Assembly (NCBI GenBank): GCA_009602725.1 | Contig: WELB01000130.1 | Coordinates: 194,749 to 258,748 of the forward strand | DNA from: Spirogloea muscicola | Taxonomy: Eukaryota; Streptophyta; Zygnematophyceae; Spirogloeales; Spirogloeaceae | DNA length: 64,000 nucleotides | Reading direction: 5' to 3' | Shown here: positions 37,770 to 50,113 of the stretch, piece after piece | How the letters are laid out: the number at the start of each line of letters is the position of its first letter | Numbering within the stretch: the stretch's first letter is position 1 | Translations under genes and position numbers: made by a program | Notes under the pieces: generated by a model | The model's database searches: none | The model's input: the letters and a program-made list of their open reading frames with translations, nothing else | Told to the model about the DNA's origin: nothing

Positions 37770-39911
37770 TCACTTCAGCCAGCCGTAGAGCTTTAGCAAA
37801 CGCTCAGCTTCACGGATGCCGCTGAGGTATGCGCCATGTGTGGTAGAGTAGAAATGCCGGTGAGTAGCCTCTCCAGCAAAGCAGAGCTGCGCGCTTCCAG
37901 GACCGATCGACTCCGCCGGCGTGTCGCTAACAGGCTTTACCTGCTGGCTGGCGTCGCTGTAGCCCAGTGGCTCTGCCAGGCGCTCTATGTCATGCCCGCT
38001 CGACGCCACCGCGACATATGAGTAGGAACCTCGAAAGAGTGGATTCAAGCCCCACTGGCTGCGCAGCACGGACAGCGGTGTCCCCAGCGCCGAGTCGCCA
38101 GAGCCCAGCGCTATGTCGTCGTACCCAAAGTGTCGGAGCGTTGCAGCGATGCCGGCGCCCACACTCTCCGGTAGCTCGCGCTCCATCTGCAAGGCCTCAG
38201 CACCCGCCAGCCACGTGACGAGCACCGTTGTCTCGTTGTACATAGGGTACACACCGAAGGTCCTTTGCATCCACATGGGCACGGTGGGTGACAGTGTCGG
38301 CGACGGCACACTGCTGGGCTTGTCAAAGACAAACTGCACCATGGGCTGCGAGGCGGCGGAAGCAGCATCGAGAAACACCTTGTCTACGACGCCGAAGCCC
38401 ATGCGCGTAATGGCGTCCAATTTCCTTGCCGGCAGCGAGGGGTCGAACAACCCAGATGCCTCAGCCTTGAGCACACCGAGAGAGACCGTTACAATCACGT
38501 GGTCAGCTGAGAACGCTGCGCCACCTTCACACTTCACCAGCATGGGCGACAGTCCCTCGCCAACCGGCTGCTGCCACCGGATGCATTGCACACGATGATT
38601 CAGATGGATGGTGCCGGCGGGAAGCTGAGCGGCGAGCCACTCGGGCACCGCCGAGTAGCCCCCGGGGATCGTCATGTGCTCGCCTGGGAACTCATGGTAC
38701 TCGTGGTACCATGGCAGGCTGAGGTCGTCCAGAGAGTCGGCGGCCGTGATGCCGCGCTCCAGGTTCTGCCGCATTGCGAACACGCCCCACCGGATTGCCT
38801 TTGCTGCCGCCAAGTCGCTGCCCGCCTCAAGGCCCTTCAGGTACTTCTCCAGGCCGCAGCGGAGGAACTCGCCCACACTCTCAGGATGCTCTTGTCGTTG
38901 CTCCGGCACCGTCAATGAGGTCGCCGGTTCTCCTCCATCAGCAGCGGCCGAGGAGCCCCCTCCCAAGGAGCTAACGTCCTCGGAGACCACCTGAGTGTGT
39001 CCATTGGCCTCCATGGCTTCCTCCTGACTGCCACCCCGCAGCATCGCCCCGTTGCTGCGAAGCGCGCCCACCTCCTGCGCCTGCCGAAGCAGGCCCTTGT
39101 AGACGGCAGTCACTTCGTCAACGAGAGCGCGATCGACCACAGCGCCACCTTCCAGCCGCACAGCCGCATCCTCTCGCCAGGCCCGCCGGCCGCGCCCGTC
39201 CAGTGCGTCCGTCTGGAAGGCCCCAGCAGCGGTGGCTATGGCATGCACTGGGCTGCCATCCACGCCGTGAATCCACGTTGCACCAAGCTCCACCCGCTCG
39301 CCTGCAAGCCTTCATGAGCCTTCAGTCAAGTGCTTTTGGGCAAATGGATCGATGAATTTTGCAGCACGCCACCCACAGCTCTTGCACCGCACATCTGTGT
39401 AAAGGATGGCAGCAACTACAGATGCAATGAGTTTGTCAAGTCATCCATATTAGCAAGGAGAGACACCACAGTAGTTTACCAGCAAAGGTAGTCGTGCAAA
39501 CCCGGCCGCCGATGCGGTCTCCGCCCTCAAGGACAATCAACTCAAAGCGGCCTGTCGGGTCGGCTGCGGACGCCTGCCGGTGCTGCTGAAGTCTGCGTGC
39601 AGCTGCGAGGCCCGCCATGCCTGCCATCGCCCGACGTCGTTGTTCCATTAGGCTGGCGCAGAGCTTCATACGCCTCAGACCAGCTTCGTCGTCTTCCTCT
39701 CGCAAGATGCAGCAGATTTCCTCAATGTACTCAGATTCAAACCCCAAATGCTAAACTTTAATTCCCTTGCAGATCTAAGGACTTGGAAGTTGTCACACCT
39801 TCTACCAATGCCTGAGTTAGCTTTCAGCAGGGCCTGCAGGGGTGCTGTCCTACCAGCTCCAACGATGACAATGCTCGGCCGAGCTGCCTGCAGCACCGGC
39901 GACTCCGCCAT
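37770..39911 (-). CDS. PAO5-like polyamine (thermospermine/spermine) oxidase
   Basis: FAD-dependent amine oxidase that oxidises spermine-type polyamines. By family precedent (plant PAO5) it back-converts to spermidine and is cytosolic. Exons in phase: 39854-39911, 39480-39620, 37770-39301, giving 576 residues. The dinucleotide-binding motif VIVGAGMAGLAAARRL is restored across the first intron. Next come LEGGDRIGGRV, GATWIHGVDGSPVH, HVIVTVSLGVLKA, FGVVDKVFLD, the C-terminal LFRGSYSYVAV and CFAGEATHRHFYSTTHGAYLSG (second FAD site). The frame stays open upstream of the chosen ATG to 40364 with a Cys/His-rich stretch, so a longer N-terminus is possible. The family call is firm, the exact substrate is inferred. 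Confidence 0.93.
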
Positions 39912-40965
39912 AGCTGCTGTTGGGCCAGGCTGGATCCTTGAGCAGTGGCAGCTTCCGGCGGCGGCAATGCAGCGGCACCTCTCTCCAGTTTGCCCTCGTG
40001 CTGCTGCCGCCTCTAACGCCGCTGAATCAGAGCTCGTGCTGGATGGAAGACGTCGAGCGGCACAGTGCAGCTCCTTGTGCTGCGGCCAGTGGACCTGTGG
40101 CTGCGGTGCCGTGCAACGGGCACCCCAGCTCGCAAAAGCCTGACAACGTGCGACAGCCAGGACGCCGCGGTCACCCATAACTCCACATGTTCGCTTGCGG
40201 GCTCGCTTGCCTTGCAGTGGACGTGCTGCAGCTGCGGGACCGCAACGAGCGTCGCTCAACACGCATTTACCTGGACTGACGTGCAGCTGTTGGTGAATGC
40301 CACCGCCGCAATCGACAGAGAGCCCGAGCTTAGCGCCGATGGGCGCGGCTGAGGGGCTCCCCAACCACGGCAGCGGAAGCCGGGCCTCAGCTCTGCAGCA
40401 ATTCTTTCCCTGGGAGTGAGAATGCTAAGAAGTACTCAAGATAATTAATCTCAGTGATTGCCATCACACATGCGCAACTGGTTGACAAGGGCAGCTGGCA
40501 CCAAGCAATGCTGCGGCAGAGCTGGCTCTGGGCACCGGCGGCGGCGCCGGAGCCGCCGCCATCTTGGGTGTAAGGTGCAGAGCACTGAACTCTAAACCCC
40601 CAAACCTATTTCCTCATTTGGACCTGGCGGCAAGAGGAAGAGGTGCAGCGGCGGCGGTGGGAATGGCGGCTGGCGCGCGCCCGGCAGCTTCAGGAGCAGC
40701 ATGTGCCGCAGAGGCGGCAGCGGTGGCGGCGGCCGAGAACGGCAATCTGCAGGATGATGATAATTGGGCTGCTGGCGACCTCCAGAGCCGCTGCGCTCAC
40801 TGCTGGCACGAGCTCTGCGCCGCCGTCGGCATGGCTGCAGCTGGTCAGATCCCCAGACTGCTGCTGAGCTGCGTGCCCACGTATGGAAGCAGGGCACCCC
40901 CTTGCTCTTAGCTGTGAGCTCCCCCAAAAGTATCAATTGGCAACTTGAGTGAAACAAACGAAGGC

Positions 40966-41175
40966 CAAAATGGCCAAGTACAGAGGCAAGCACATCTTAT
41001 GACGTACGTCGCCCACTGCACATTGACCCGCTCAGTAACCACGGGTCAATACATAAAGGTCGCTAATCGATGCCTGAATACCAGATGGCAAGTTCGAAGC
41101 CCGTCTGCCACCCAATAGAGCTTGCCCAGCTTTCTGGTGCAAAGCATGAGCCCGAGCACGCTGCGAACAGGCCAA
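40966..41175 (-). repeat. R1 interspersed repeat, copy D
   Basis: Inverted and more diverged copy. On the minus strand it keeps CTCATGCTTTGCACCAGAAA, the GATGC...TTAGCGACCT block, TGAGCGGGTCA and the GTGCTTGCCTCTGTACTTGG block. Confidence 0.75.
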
Positions 41176-41238
41176 AGTTGAGTAGCCGTGTGCTTTGACG
41201 CTTTTCTGGCCCCTTCGAACTTCTTTCATTCACTTTTC

Positions 41239-41295
41239 TGGGCTGGCTAATCACAGCCATCGCCCTCTACTGGAAGAGTCTTTCTTTCTTCGTCC
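41239..41295 (+). repeat. R2 hairpin repeat copy
   Basis: Reads GGGCTGGCTAATCACAGCC, then ATCGCCCTCTACTGGAAGAG and a TTTCTTTCTTC tail. It starts about 60 bp from R1 copy D. Confidence 0.75.
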
Positions 41296-42154
41296 AAAGG
41301 GGGCGGGGCTGTGATAGAACGGCGCCAGAACCACACAGCTATGCAAGAGAGCTTAGGAGAGAGAAACATGGCAGACCCAGAAGACATGACGAGTTGCCTG
41401 ACTGCAAGCACGCAGCTCGATGACAAGGAAGGACAATTACAAGATCTGTGACCACATCTCCCATGCATCGAGGTTGGTAGCTTTGTATGAAGGCATTGTG
41501 AGGTGACGCTACAGCTGCCCGCCGTGCTACTGGTCATTGAGGCCTTGAGCTTGAGGGCAGGTCGTCGAGCTCCCTGGACTATACTTGACGCCACCTGCCC
41601 GGCTGTCGTCAACTTTGCTGGAGCCTCTAATGTGCCGGTGAGGCCTGCGCTAAACGCATGCTGGCATGGAGATGGGATTCCGGCTTGCTTTGGACCCATG
41701 CTGTTCTCTTCCAGCCATAGGCGCTCGTGGTAGTCTGGCTTGGCGCGGCCAAAGCCACGCTGCCCTGATGGAGCCTCGGCGTACTCCCAACACCCCGTCG
41801 CCGTGTACTTGGACTGCTGCGCTTGAGGACATGCATACGTTGTGCTGCGTGACAAAGGGCCCGACCGGCCAAGCACACAAGCACGCACTTGTGCAAATGC
41901 AGGCCGCCTGCTGCAGGTCAGCACCCACTGGCTTGGTATCACATAAGCTCAGCACGCATTTGTTCCGCATGCAACAAGTATGGGTAGGACCTTCCACTGC
42001 TATTGCCCCGCTTCGAGAAACAGCTCACTCCAGCTTGTACCTTCCCTCCTTTTCCAGCCTCCTGCCCGCTTTGGCACATCTGCTTTTCCTTTGAACCTTA
42101 TTCGCACTTTTTGGGATGGCTTTGCAACCTCCGGCCCTTTTGGACCTTGTTCAC

Positions 42155-42250
42155 TCCTACTGGGGTGGCTTCTCACAGCCATTGCCTTGCAATCTTCTGA
42201 TTATTTTCCTTTTCACAGCCCTCGCCCCCTCTGATAGAGCTGCTTCTCCT
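42155..42250 (+). repeat. R2 hairpin repeat, two partial tandem copies
   Basis: First unit GGGGTGGCTTCTCACAGCC at 42162, second TTTCACAGCCCTCGCCCCCT at 42213 followed by GATAGAGCTGCTTCTCC. A third, weaker unit (GGGATGGCTTTGCA) precedes them near 42113. Confidence 0.65.
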
Positions 42251-42899
42251 TCCAGCTTGGCTTGTTTTGGCTTGAGTTGTAACTTGTGCTGTGTAAGTTA
42301 CTGATTCGTGCACCGCCACTTACAGACCTACATCTATACTGGTTAAGAAAGAGGCAGGCTGCTGGCCCTTCCAGCAGACGCCAAATATTTTTGAAGCGCG
42401 AGAGACCAAGAACAATCTGACTGACAGACAAGCAAGAGTTCCAAAACCAGAATTGCCAAATTTGGAGGTTCGATACTGTGGATGCTCTCTTGTAGACGGG
42501 GGACTCCTCGCATAGAGCATACCTAATCCATTCTAAAGCATACAGCCAGTACATGAGTAAAATTCACAACCCTCACTTTCTTATTCAACAGCAGAGTAAG
42601 ACTATTAGTAGCCCCAAGACATCGTTGAGCTGTTTAAGCTTATGCAGTAATTCTCAGGCCTGACAATGATAAAATGCTATCAATCTCAGGAAAGACAGTG
42701 AGATGATCTTGGCAATAATTATTCAAGGAGATGCCAGATAATACAATGCAGCATATCTATACAAGAAATTCCACATGTTGACTTAATCGAGAGCAAGCCA
42801 AAGGACCAGATTTTGTCTGGGCACCAAAATTTATTCAACCATTCCGATGCGATGTTACAAGTGAATATCCAGCTATTGCTAGCAGGCTATTCCGGCTAT

Positions 42900-44256
42900 T
42901 TAAGAGCCGGGGGTGAAGACGGTGGCATAGGCCCACGCGTTGTTGGTGGCGGGGTCAGCCAGGTGGTCGGACAGGTTCTCAAGCGGGCCCTTGCCGGTGA
43001 CAATGGCCTGAACGAAGAAGCCGAACATGGAGAACATGGCAAGGCGTCCATTCTTGATCTCCTTCACCTTGAGCTCAGCGAAGGTGTCGGGGTCGTCAGC
43101 AAGGCCGAGGGGGTCGAACTGGCCACCGGGGTAGATGGGATCGGAGACCTCGCCGAGCGGGCCGCCGCCAACGCGGTAGCCCTCAACGGCGCCCATGAGG
43201 ATGACCTGGGAGCCCAGGACGGCGAGGATGGACTGGGCGTGGATGAGGCTGGGGTTGCCGAGGTAGTCGAGGCCTCCGGACGAGAAGATCTGAGCACCGG
43301 CCTTGAACCAGACGGCCTCACCGAAAGGGACACCGTTCTTGGCCAGGAGCTCAGGGGTGAGGCAGCCAAGGGCACCGAGCATGGCCCACCGGGCGTGGAT
43401 GACCTGCACATATAGAGTACCAATGCATATTAAGCGCCAAATCTAAACATATTGACTGGGATACAACACGGTCAGGATGCTGCAACTGATGATCAGTGAA
43501 ATTTGCATATTGTAAATCAAAGATAAGAGGACTAACCAAACAAGGAAGAATTGAAGCCTACATTAGACACCGGGCCAAATGAAATCAGAGAGGATATCAA
43601 TGAACATGCTGACCTCAAGCTCGCGGTTCTTGGCGAAGGTCTCGGGGTCGGAAGAGAGGCCAGCGGTGTCCCAGCCGTAGTCACCGGGGTACTCTCCGGT
43701 CAGGTAAGACGGGGTGTCCTCGGAGAACGGTCCCAGGAACTTGGGGCGGTCAGCCCCGTACCTGAGACGATCATACAGTGAGTGAGTGGGGCAAAGATAA
43801 AGCGGCCTATTTATGTCAAAGGAGGGTAATGTGAATCTGAACAAGTGTGCTAAAATAAGAGCGCATCCATCTGCACCTGTACACAAACATCCTGAAGACA
43901 CGTGCTACACCCCACATCCATGATCGGAGGTGTCCAAGTTACACTTTCAATCCAGACTGCGTGCCATGTGGTGAGCGACTGTGGATGTACTTACTACCTG
44001 CCTCACAGGCATCAATGTCAGCTACGTGACCACGTCTGAAAAGCAGCAAACGCAGATCGGGCTCCGAGACGGAGAGACGCGGCATTGGCGAGGGGAGGGC
44101 GGCAGCGTGCGCTCACCAGATGCTGGTGGGGGTGGACTTGAGGGTGCGGCGCATGGTGACGCGGGCCTCGGAGGCGCCGACGGCGCGGGAGAGCTCCGCG
44201 GTCTGGCCGACGAAGGTCGAGGGCGCGACGGCCGGGGCGGCGATGATGGCGGCCAT
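42900..44256 (-). CDS. LHCBM: Major light-harvesting chlorophyll a/b protein of photosystem II (LHCII)
   Basis: Binds chlorophyll a/b and carotenoids in the thylakoid membrane as the trimeric antenna of photosystem II. Three exons in phase give 263 residues: 44117-44256, 43614-43761, 42900-43403. The N-terminal part ([18 protein letters not shown]) is a plastid transit peptide. The trimerisation motif WYGADR spans the first splice junction. Helix B has [23 protein letters not shown], helix C has [19 protein letters not shown], and helix A has [20 protein letters not shown], with the Glu and Arg/His chlorophyll ligands present. The C-terminus carries [13 protein letters not shown]. Complete. 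Codon use is strongly biased to G/C, as expected for a highly expressed gene. Confidence 0.97.
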
Positions 44257-44760
44257 GGCGGCGGCGGCGGCGGTGGCGACGGCGGCGAGGATGGCTGAGG
44301 GGAAGGGGAGAGAGAGTGACCCAAATCTGCCTGGCCAGGTCCTTAGCCCGGGGGAGGGAGCCGGGAGGGGGGGAATGGGTGGGGGCCGGAGCCCGGATCC
44401 GTGGGCGAAAGCCGGGACGCCCCGCGCCGGGGCCCTTCACATGGTAGCCATTGACCCCCCGCCGCCTGAATCGCGCGCGGCTGCGGCCGGGAGATATATG
44501 CCGCGGCTCGCACGCGCGAGCGCCATCCGGGCGCCGACTCCCATTGGCCGACGGACCGCGGCGGCATCCAGATCGACGAATGGGAGCCCGCCACGCGGAG
44601 TGCCAAATGGCAGTCCACCGCACGGGGGCCTCTGATTGGCTCGCAGCCCCCCCGCAGCTCCCGGCTCCGGGGGGGCGGCTCGCGCCACGCGGCGCGCGCC
44701 TGGGGCCGCCCGATCGCAAGCCATCCGACGGCGCACGAGGGGCCGTCCAACCGGCCACGC
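44257..44760 (-). promoter_or_regulatory. LHCII promoter region with TATA and CCAAT-like elements
   Basis: On the minus strand a TATA-like ATATAT core lies at 44494-44499, about 240 bp upstream of the ATG. Further upstream are two inverted-ATTGG (CCAAT) boxes, at 44543-44547 and 44635-44639. The spacing fits a conventional TATA promoter with CCAAT boxes, though no transcript start can be placed. Confidence 0.45.
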
Positions 44761-45328
44761 CCGGCAAACGGTTTTGCGTAGCTCGAGGGCGACTTACGTA
44801 CCTGTGGCAGTGCGCCAGCCCCCCCGCCCGTCTACCCCCGGGCCCAGCCGGCTTCTGGCCCCTCACAGCCGTTGCCTGACGTTAGATAAGCTGTTCCTTT
44901 CCGCGCTTCCCGCGTTTCCTCGTTCCCGCAGCGCTCCCTGGCGCTCCCTGCCTTGCATCTTCGTGCTGGGCGTAGCCCTGGCTGCCGCCTCCGGCTCTAG
45001 GCGGTGTGAGTACTGTACTCCCAGGCACTCGCGACACACCAGCATGCTGGGCGTGCAGTAGGCCAGGCCAATGGCTTCCGTGGCGGCGGTCTGGCTCCTC
45101 AGCTTAGCTTGTCAGATTTGATTGTGCTCGTTTGAGGATGTTAGTGTCCCCCTTAGCCACCTCATTGCCCTGTTACCAGGAGTTTGTAAGGGGCTCGATT
45201 TGGCCTCCCTTTCAATTTCTCTTGCTGCTAGCTTCTACAACAAGCGGCTGCTGACTAGGTGTTACTGAGCGGGCACCTACAGTGGTTTCCAGCTGCTTTC
45301 GGCTCCTTTGGACCTGTTCCTTCTTTAT

Positions 45329-45375
45329 GTGGGCTGGCTTGCCAGCCCTTGCCGCCTTCGAAAGCCGCTGCTTTA
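45329..45375 (+). repeat. R2 hairpin repeat copy
   Basis: GTGGGCTGGCTTGCCAGCCC, with a perfect stem and a shorter loop, followed by TTGCCGCCTTCGAAAGCCGC. Confidence 0.7.
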
Positions 45376-45393
45376 TCTTCCTCGTTCGACTTT

Positions 45394-45451
45394 GTGGGCT
45401 GGCTTTTCATTTCATAGTCCTCGCCCTCTTTAGAAGAGCTGCTTCTTCTCC
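45394..45451 (+). repeat. R2 hairpin repeat copy
   Basis: GTGGGCTGGCTTTTCATTTC then ATAGTCCTCGCCCTCTTTAG and AAGAGCTGCTTCTTCTCC. The loop carries a short duplication (TTTCA). Confidence 0.75.
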
Positions 45452-45579
45452 TCATGGCCCCACGCTCCAGGTCACAGGAGCGTCCACCACTATGTTCCAC
45501 CACACTGATAACGATGCACACAGGGAGGCATACAGCACCGTAACGGGGATATGCCCTTCAGAAAATTGAGAGTCATCAA

Positions 45580-45630
45580 AGAAGAAGCTCCACCAAAGGG
45601 GGCGATGGCTGTGGAAGGCCAGTACGAAGG
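45580..45630 (-). repeat. R2 hairpin repeat copy (inverted)
   Basis: On the minus strand reads CTGGCCTTCCACAGCCATCG then CCCCCTTTGGTGGAGC and TTCTTC. Confidence 0.75.
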
Positions 45631-46229
45631 GAAGAGTCACCCGAGTCGGGACGATCCTCCATAAGAGGCACTGGTGTAAGGAGGCACTCAAAAGTGACGA
45701 GGGACAGTTTGGCAGAAGGTGCCAGTCAGGAGAAGGACGCCCACTCGTGTCAGTGGCTGATATACCCCTCAACAGGGTCGAGTGGCCTGCTCCTACACTT
45801 GTACCTTGAACGGGTTGTTTTGTACAGTGGTGGTTTGAAATAGAGATCGATCTGTACACTCAATGGCAATTCTCTACTAATTGATTGATCCACAAGCATG
45901 GACCAGAATTAATGTGGGTGGGCAGGAGCCTGACAGGAGCACTGACAAGAGCAGGCAAGGGTGCAGTGCTTGGGTGCTACAATTGAATAAGTAGTTGGTG
46001 GCGCCCTTGAGAAGCTACACTCAAGAGGGCAAGGAGCATGGTTTTCTTGCAGAAAGCCTTTGCTGATAGGTTGCCAGCAGGAACTTCTTTTGCTCCTTGG
46101 TGGCATAGCACAGTATAGCGTCAGGACACAGCCTTGCTCCTCCTTTTGGAATCTTCACAAGGACAACAACACAACCTGTAAGTACACAGATTGTGACGCA
46201 CTGACGCCTCCGAAGCTCAAATTGCTGAG

Positions 46230-49200
46230 CGCCCAGCCTAGTCTCTTCGATATAACACAAGCACAATCACCAGCACCACATGGGGCGAGCCCCACAAAAG
46301 CTCAACAACAATTTGACGGGTGGCCTCCTCACACATCAGAGTGGCTCTTTCTGTGTGGCCAGTGTCTTCTAAGGTGCGCAGATCTTCAAGTAAGATCCAG
46401 TCACCTTAGGTTGGAAGGTCTGAAGGGCTGCATAAGCCTTTAGAAGATGTAGCATGTAGTCATAGACAAGGTTCATGCTCAGGTCTTCTATAAATCCGCG
46501 ACTCATGTTACCTATGAGTTCCGCCTGTCACAAGCAAGTAATTGCTCCTTGTCTTAGCAGCAGATGCCTTGGAACGCCTGGATTGTGTCAGTGCAGTGAT
46601 CAAGCAGACCTTGCACCACGCGTCAAGAAATATCTCCTTGACTCTGTGGCCAGTAGCACATGCTACACAAAGTCTCAAGTCTTGGGATAACAGCATTGAT
46701 GAAGAATATTCGAACCCGATCAAATGTCATGATCTGTTGGCAGACTACCATGGCCAGGCCAGCATTGTACGTGATTGACAAGATGTGGCATTGATTTTCC
46801 TACCTCCTTCTTGTGGCGATTGCCCCAATCCACGTGAGCTTTGATCCCCTGGCACAGCTCCCTGGGTTTTCTTGGGATGTACTTGACAGGCAGGTAGTGG
46901 ATGCTCGGCTTCAGAGCCCGGCTGTAAAAGTCATAGTACGTGGGAGATATGAGAAGAGGGGTTGACCCGCAGGCCAGTATGTACTTCAGAGAGACTGACC
47001 AGGCAAAGCCCTCTGCATATATCTTGTACCTGCAAGAGACCACGCACATTGACTACCATCAGAGAGGATACTGGACCTGGGGGAAAGAGACTTCCAACAT
47101 CCCGTCTGCTTTCTGATGCACAGAGGATGAGAAGTCTTGACATGATCGAAGCATGTCTACCGACACCCTCATACACGTTGGTGTGTTGGGAGATCTTGTA
47201 GTGTTGGAAGCCCTTGTTAGTGCAGCAAAGAGGGCAGGTGAGATGGAGCACAGGTGGCAGTCACCTGTGCTTGCACTGAGTACCGAGCGCTGACTCGTTG
47301 CTGTAACCCGTCTTGACCTCAACATCCCAATCCTGTGATACATCAGAATTAATTTGAGTAATGAGAGAGAGAAGTCAAGTGAGGCGACTGCGCGGACAGT
47401 ATATTTACAAGCTCCTATCTGCTGTTCTCAAGTGCGGAGACAAGACAGAGCCTCACTGTGCAGGACCTGTTGCCCATCTTGCAAGTGGTTTCTGAGGCAG
47501 CTAGCCTCGCATTCATATCAGTGTTGTGTGATGTCTTCATTGCACATGCCTTGCTGGTCAGAATGCAAGCAGTTGCGCAGCTCGTGGTGGGATCTACATC
47601 AACTAACGCACTATGGCTTCCCAAATGATTAGACACGCTTAGAGCCACCATCCTGTGACTTGCAGACTGCCAACCAGAGTCGGATGCTTGGAGCAGCGAG
47701 GAGACTGACCTGCGCGACAAGGTCGATCGGCCACCGATACGAATTCTTGCAGTAGCCCATGAGGTCCTCTCGGACCTGAGCAACCGACGGGTTCCCCTTC
47801 CAGTGAGCCCTGGGAAGTCTGTCTTGCCAGGCCGTTTCGCGTGCGCCTCCCTGAATGTCGGCCTTGGCGATATCCCACGGGTCAATGTTGGTCTCTGGCC
47901 TGCCAAGGACATGAAAGAACACGACACACATGCCTTCAGCAGCCTCTTCACCACATTGAGGCCGCCACAACTTATGGCACAAACTATCATTCTGGCTAAC
48001 ACTACAAACTATGATCAGCAGTAATGATGATATACGTCCCGGTATCGCCTCAGTGATTCTTAGGCACGCTCATATGGCTTTCAGAGATAATGGGAAAAGT
48101 AGCTGTCAACTGGTTACTACAAGTGCGTGAATCTTGTGTGCTTGCTTGTATTGTGGTAGTAAAAACTGCACACGTTGGGTTTACATCTTAGTATGTTGAA
48201 GATAGTAGAGCTAACCAGCCCCAGAAGCTCCAGTCTGGCCAGGGGACATCGTAGTGCTCGTCGTTGCTGCAGTATCGGAAGAGGAGCGGCAGCGGCTGCA
48301 GCTCCTCCTCTGCCGGCTCTTCGCCATTGCCAGTAATGAGGCCATCCTTCAGCTCCGCGGCGCTGCTCTTGGCAATATGTGGCCGGTCCATGCAGTCAAA
48401 CATGATGTCGACATCGGGTACGTTGCGGGGGTACATGCGGAGCAGCAGCGCAATTCCCCACAGTGTGAACAGGCCCCGGCTCTGCGTGCACTGAATTACC
48501 ATTTGCACAGAACGCAGAAGCACGTCAGGAATTGGCGACCCTCTTCACTGCAAAGCTCTGCTTTGCATTGCGTTTACAGTGAGCCCAATGATTGTTGGAC
48601 CAAAGTGTCTGTAAACTAGTTATGCTAAGCAGCCTTGTCCAGCAGCAGTCGTCCTCGGTGGACTGTGTGCACAAAACCTGTGCCTCGGTGACGGTCACGG
48701 GTCTGGGTTGAGGCTGGGGCTTAGCAACAACGTGTTGGTGATCCAGACGAGGAAAGGAGAGGCGACGTGGCAGGTGATACAACAAGCAGCGATTGCTTGC
48801 TGCGGCTGCAAGACGGCCGATGCGGGAGCGAGCCTCGAACCTTGTAATAGTGTTCAACATAGAGCTTCCCAGACACGATGACGACGCGGAACGCCGCCCA
48901 CGACTGCGCAGCGTCGACGTCCGCCCTGGAGATGCCGCTCTGGCCGCCCGCGGACGCGTTCCACGGGGCCAGGTCCTCCCGGATCTGGCTGAACCAAGCG
49001 GGGCAGGCCGGAGAACCCGCGACATCGCCGCCGCCGCCGCCGCCATCGGCCTCTCGCTCTGCCGTGGGCTGGCTCAGGTGGGTCAGGCTGCGGGCGGCGT
49101 CGCCCAGCTTGAAGGCGCACACGCTGCTGCAGTGCAGCGCCTGCTGCGCCCGCCGGAACTTGCTCCACGGCGTCAGCTCCGCCCACTGCACGCCTGCCCG

Positions 49201-49818
49201 CACACGAGCACGGCCCCAACGGCTAAGGGTTTAAGGTTCAGGGTTTGGGGTCGCAGAGGTCAAGGGTTCGAATCCCTCTTCTCCTGACTCAGCAGTTCTG
49301 CTTCTGTGAAGTATTGAGCGAAACAAAGCAAAGCAAAGCAACGCAAAGCTCAGCGAGCACTGCGAAGATAGCAGAGCAGAGCAGGCATGGCGGCTCGACG
49401 GCAAGCACGGAGCCATAGCTGGCGTGAGCCTCACCGCGGTCGGGGTGCGGGTGCCACGGCGTGACCTCCAGGTTGTCGCCGGCGGTCATGGCGCTGCGGT
49501 GCGAGAAGGCCTGCCGGAGACGGAATGCGAGCGCTGAGAATCCTGAAACCCCAAACCCATGAATCTCCGAACGCCATTCACTGGACAAGGCGCAGGCACG
49601 GTGCGCTGCGGAGGCCGTTCCCGCAGCGCCGAGCGCAGGCTCGCGCCATGCCGTAGACGTCCCTAAACTCCACCCTGATACCCTCGATATGCGCCGGCCT
49701 GCGAGGCGGCCCGGGCCGCGGCGGCGGCGGTGGCGGCGGCGGCAGGGGCTCTCACGACGTAGAGGACGAGCTGGAGGCCGACGAAGGCGGAGAGCAGCAG
49801 CACGCCGAGGGCGCCGAG
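46230..49818 (-). CDS. CAP10/rumi-type O-glycosyltransferase (5' partial)
   Basis: Secretory-pathway glycosyltransferase of the CAP10/KDELC/rumi (DUF821) family. Donor and acceptor cannot be told from sequence. The first visible exon (49756-49818) encodes a hydrophobic anchor (LLLSAFVGLQLVLYV) that runs into the N gap, so the start is lost. Then come the luminal region near 48850-49200 (ACPAWFSQIREDLAPW, FRVVIVSGKLYVEHY), about 48210-48480 (MFDCMDRP, LFRYCSNDE, PDWSFWGW), about 47650-47910 (ETNIDPWDIAKADIQ, HWKGNPSVAQVREDLM), about 47280-47340, about 46805-47030 (YKIYAEGFAWSVSLKYILAC, VDWGN) and about 46404-46474 (LVYDYMLHLLKAYA). The motifs follow the family order without interruption. The last exon and stop near 46230 are provisional. 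Confidence 0.85.
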
Positions 49819-50113
49819 NNNNNNNNNNNNNNNNNNNNNNNNNNNNNNNNNNNNNNNNNNNNNNNNNNNNNNNNNNNNNNNNNNNNNNNNNNNNNNNNNN
49901 NNNNNNNNNNNNNNNNNNNNNNNNNNNNNNNNNNNNNNNNNNNNNNNNNNNNNNNNNNNNNNNNNNNNNNNNNNNNNNNNNNNNNNNNNNNNNNNNNNNN
50001 NNNNNNNNNNNNNNNNNNNNNNNNNNNNNNNNNNNNNNNNNNNNNNNNNNNNNNNNNNNNNNNNNNNNNNNNNNNNNNNNNNNNNNNNNNNNNNNNNNNN
50101 NNNNNNNNNNNNN

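Larger units (their letters stand above)
39912..42899. other. Repeat-rich intergenic stretch
   Basis: Between the polyamine oxidase start and the LHCII stop. It contains the open upstream frame of the oxidase (39912-40364, minus), an inverted R1 copy (40966-41175) and R2 copies at 41239, 42161 and 42215. Open frames at 40564-40993 and 41247-41997 have no recognised family. Confidence 0.5.
44761..46229. other. Repeat-bearing spacer, no gene recognised
   Basis: Contains three R2 copies (two plus, one minus) and a short R1-like fragment, TTACTGAGCGGG, at 45263. The open frames at 44863-45859 overlap these repeats and show no family. Confidence 0.5.

Noticed and set aside
44018-44866. 282-residue minus-strand frame over the LHCII promoter
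   Set aside because: It overlaps LHCII exon 1 in another frame and extends through GC-rich promoter sequence, with no domain.
49205-49290. Complete tRNA gene
   Set aside because: The T-arm is good, but I found no matching 7-bp acceptor stem, D-arm or anticodon loop at the right spacing.
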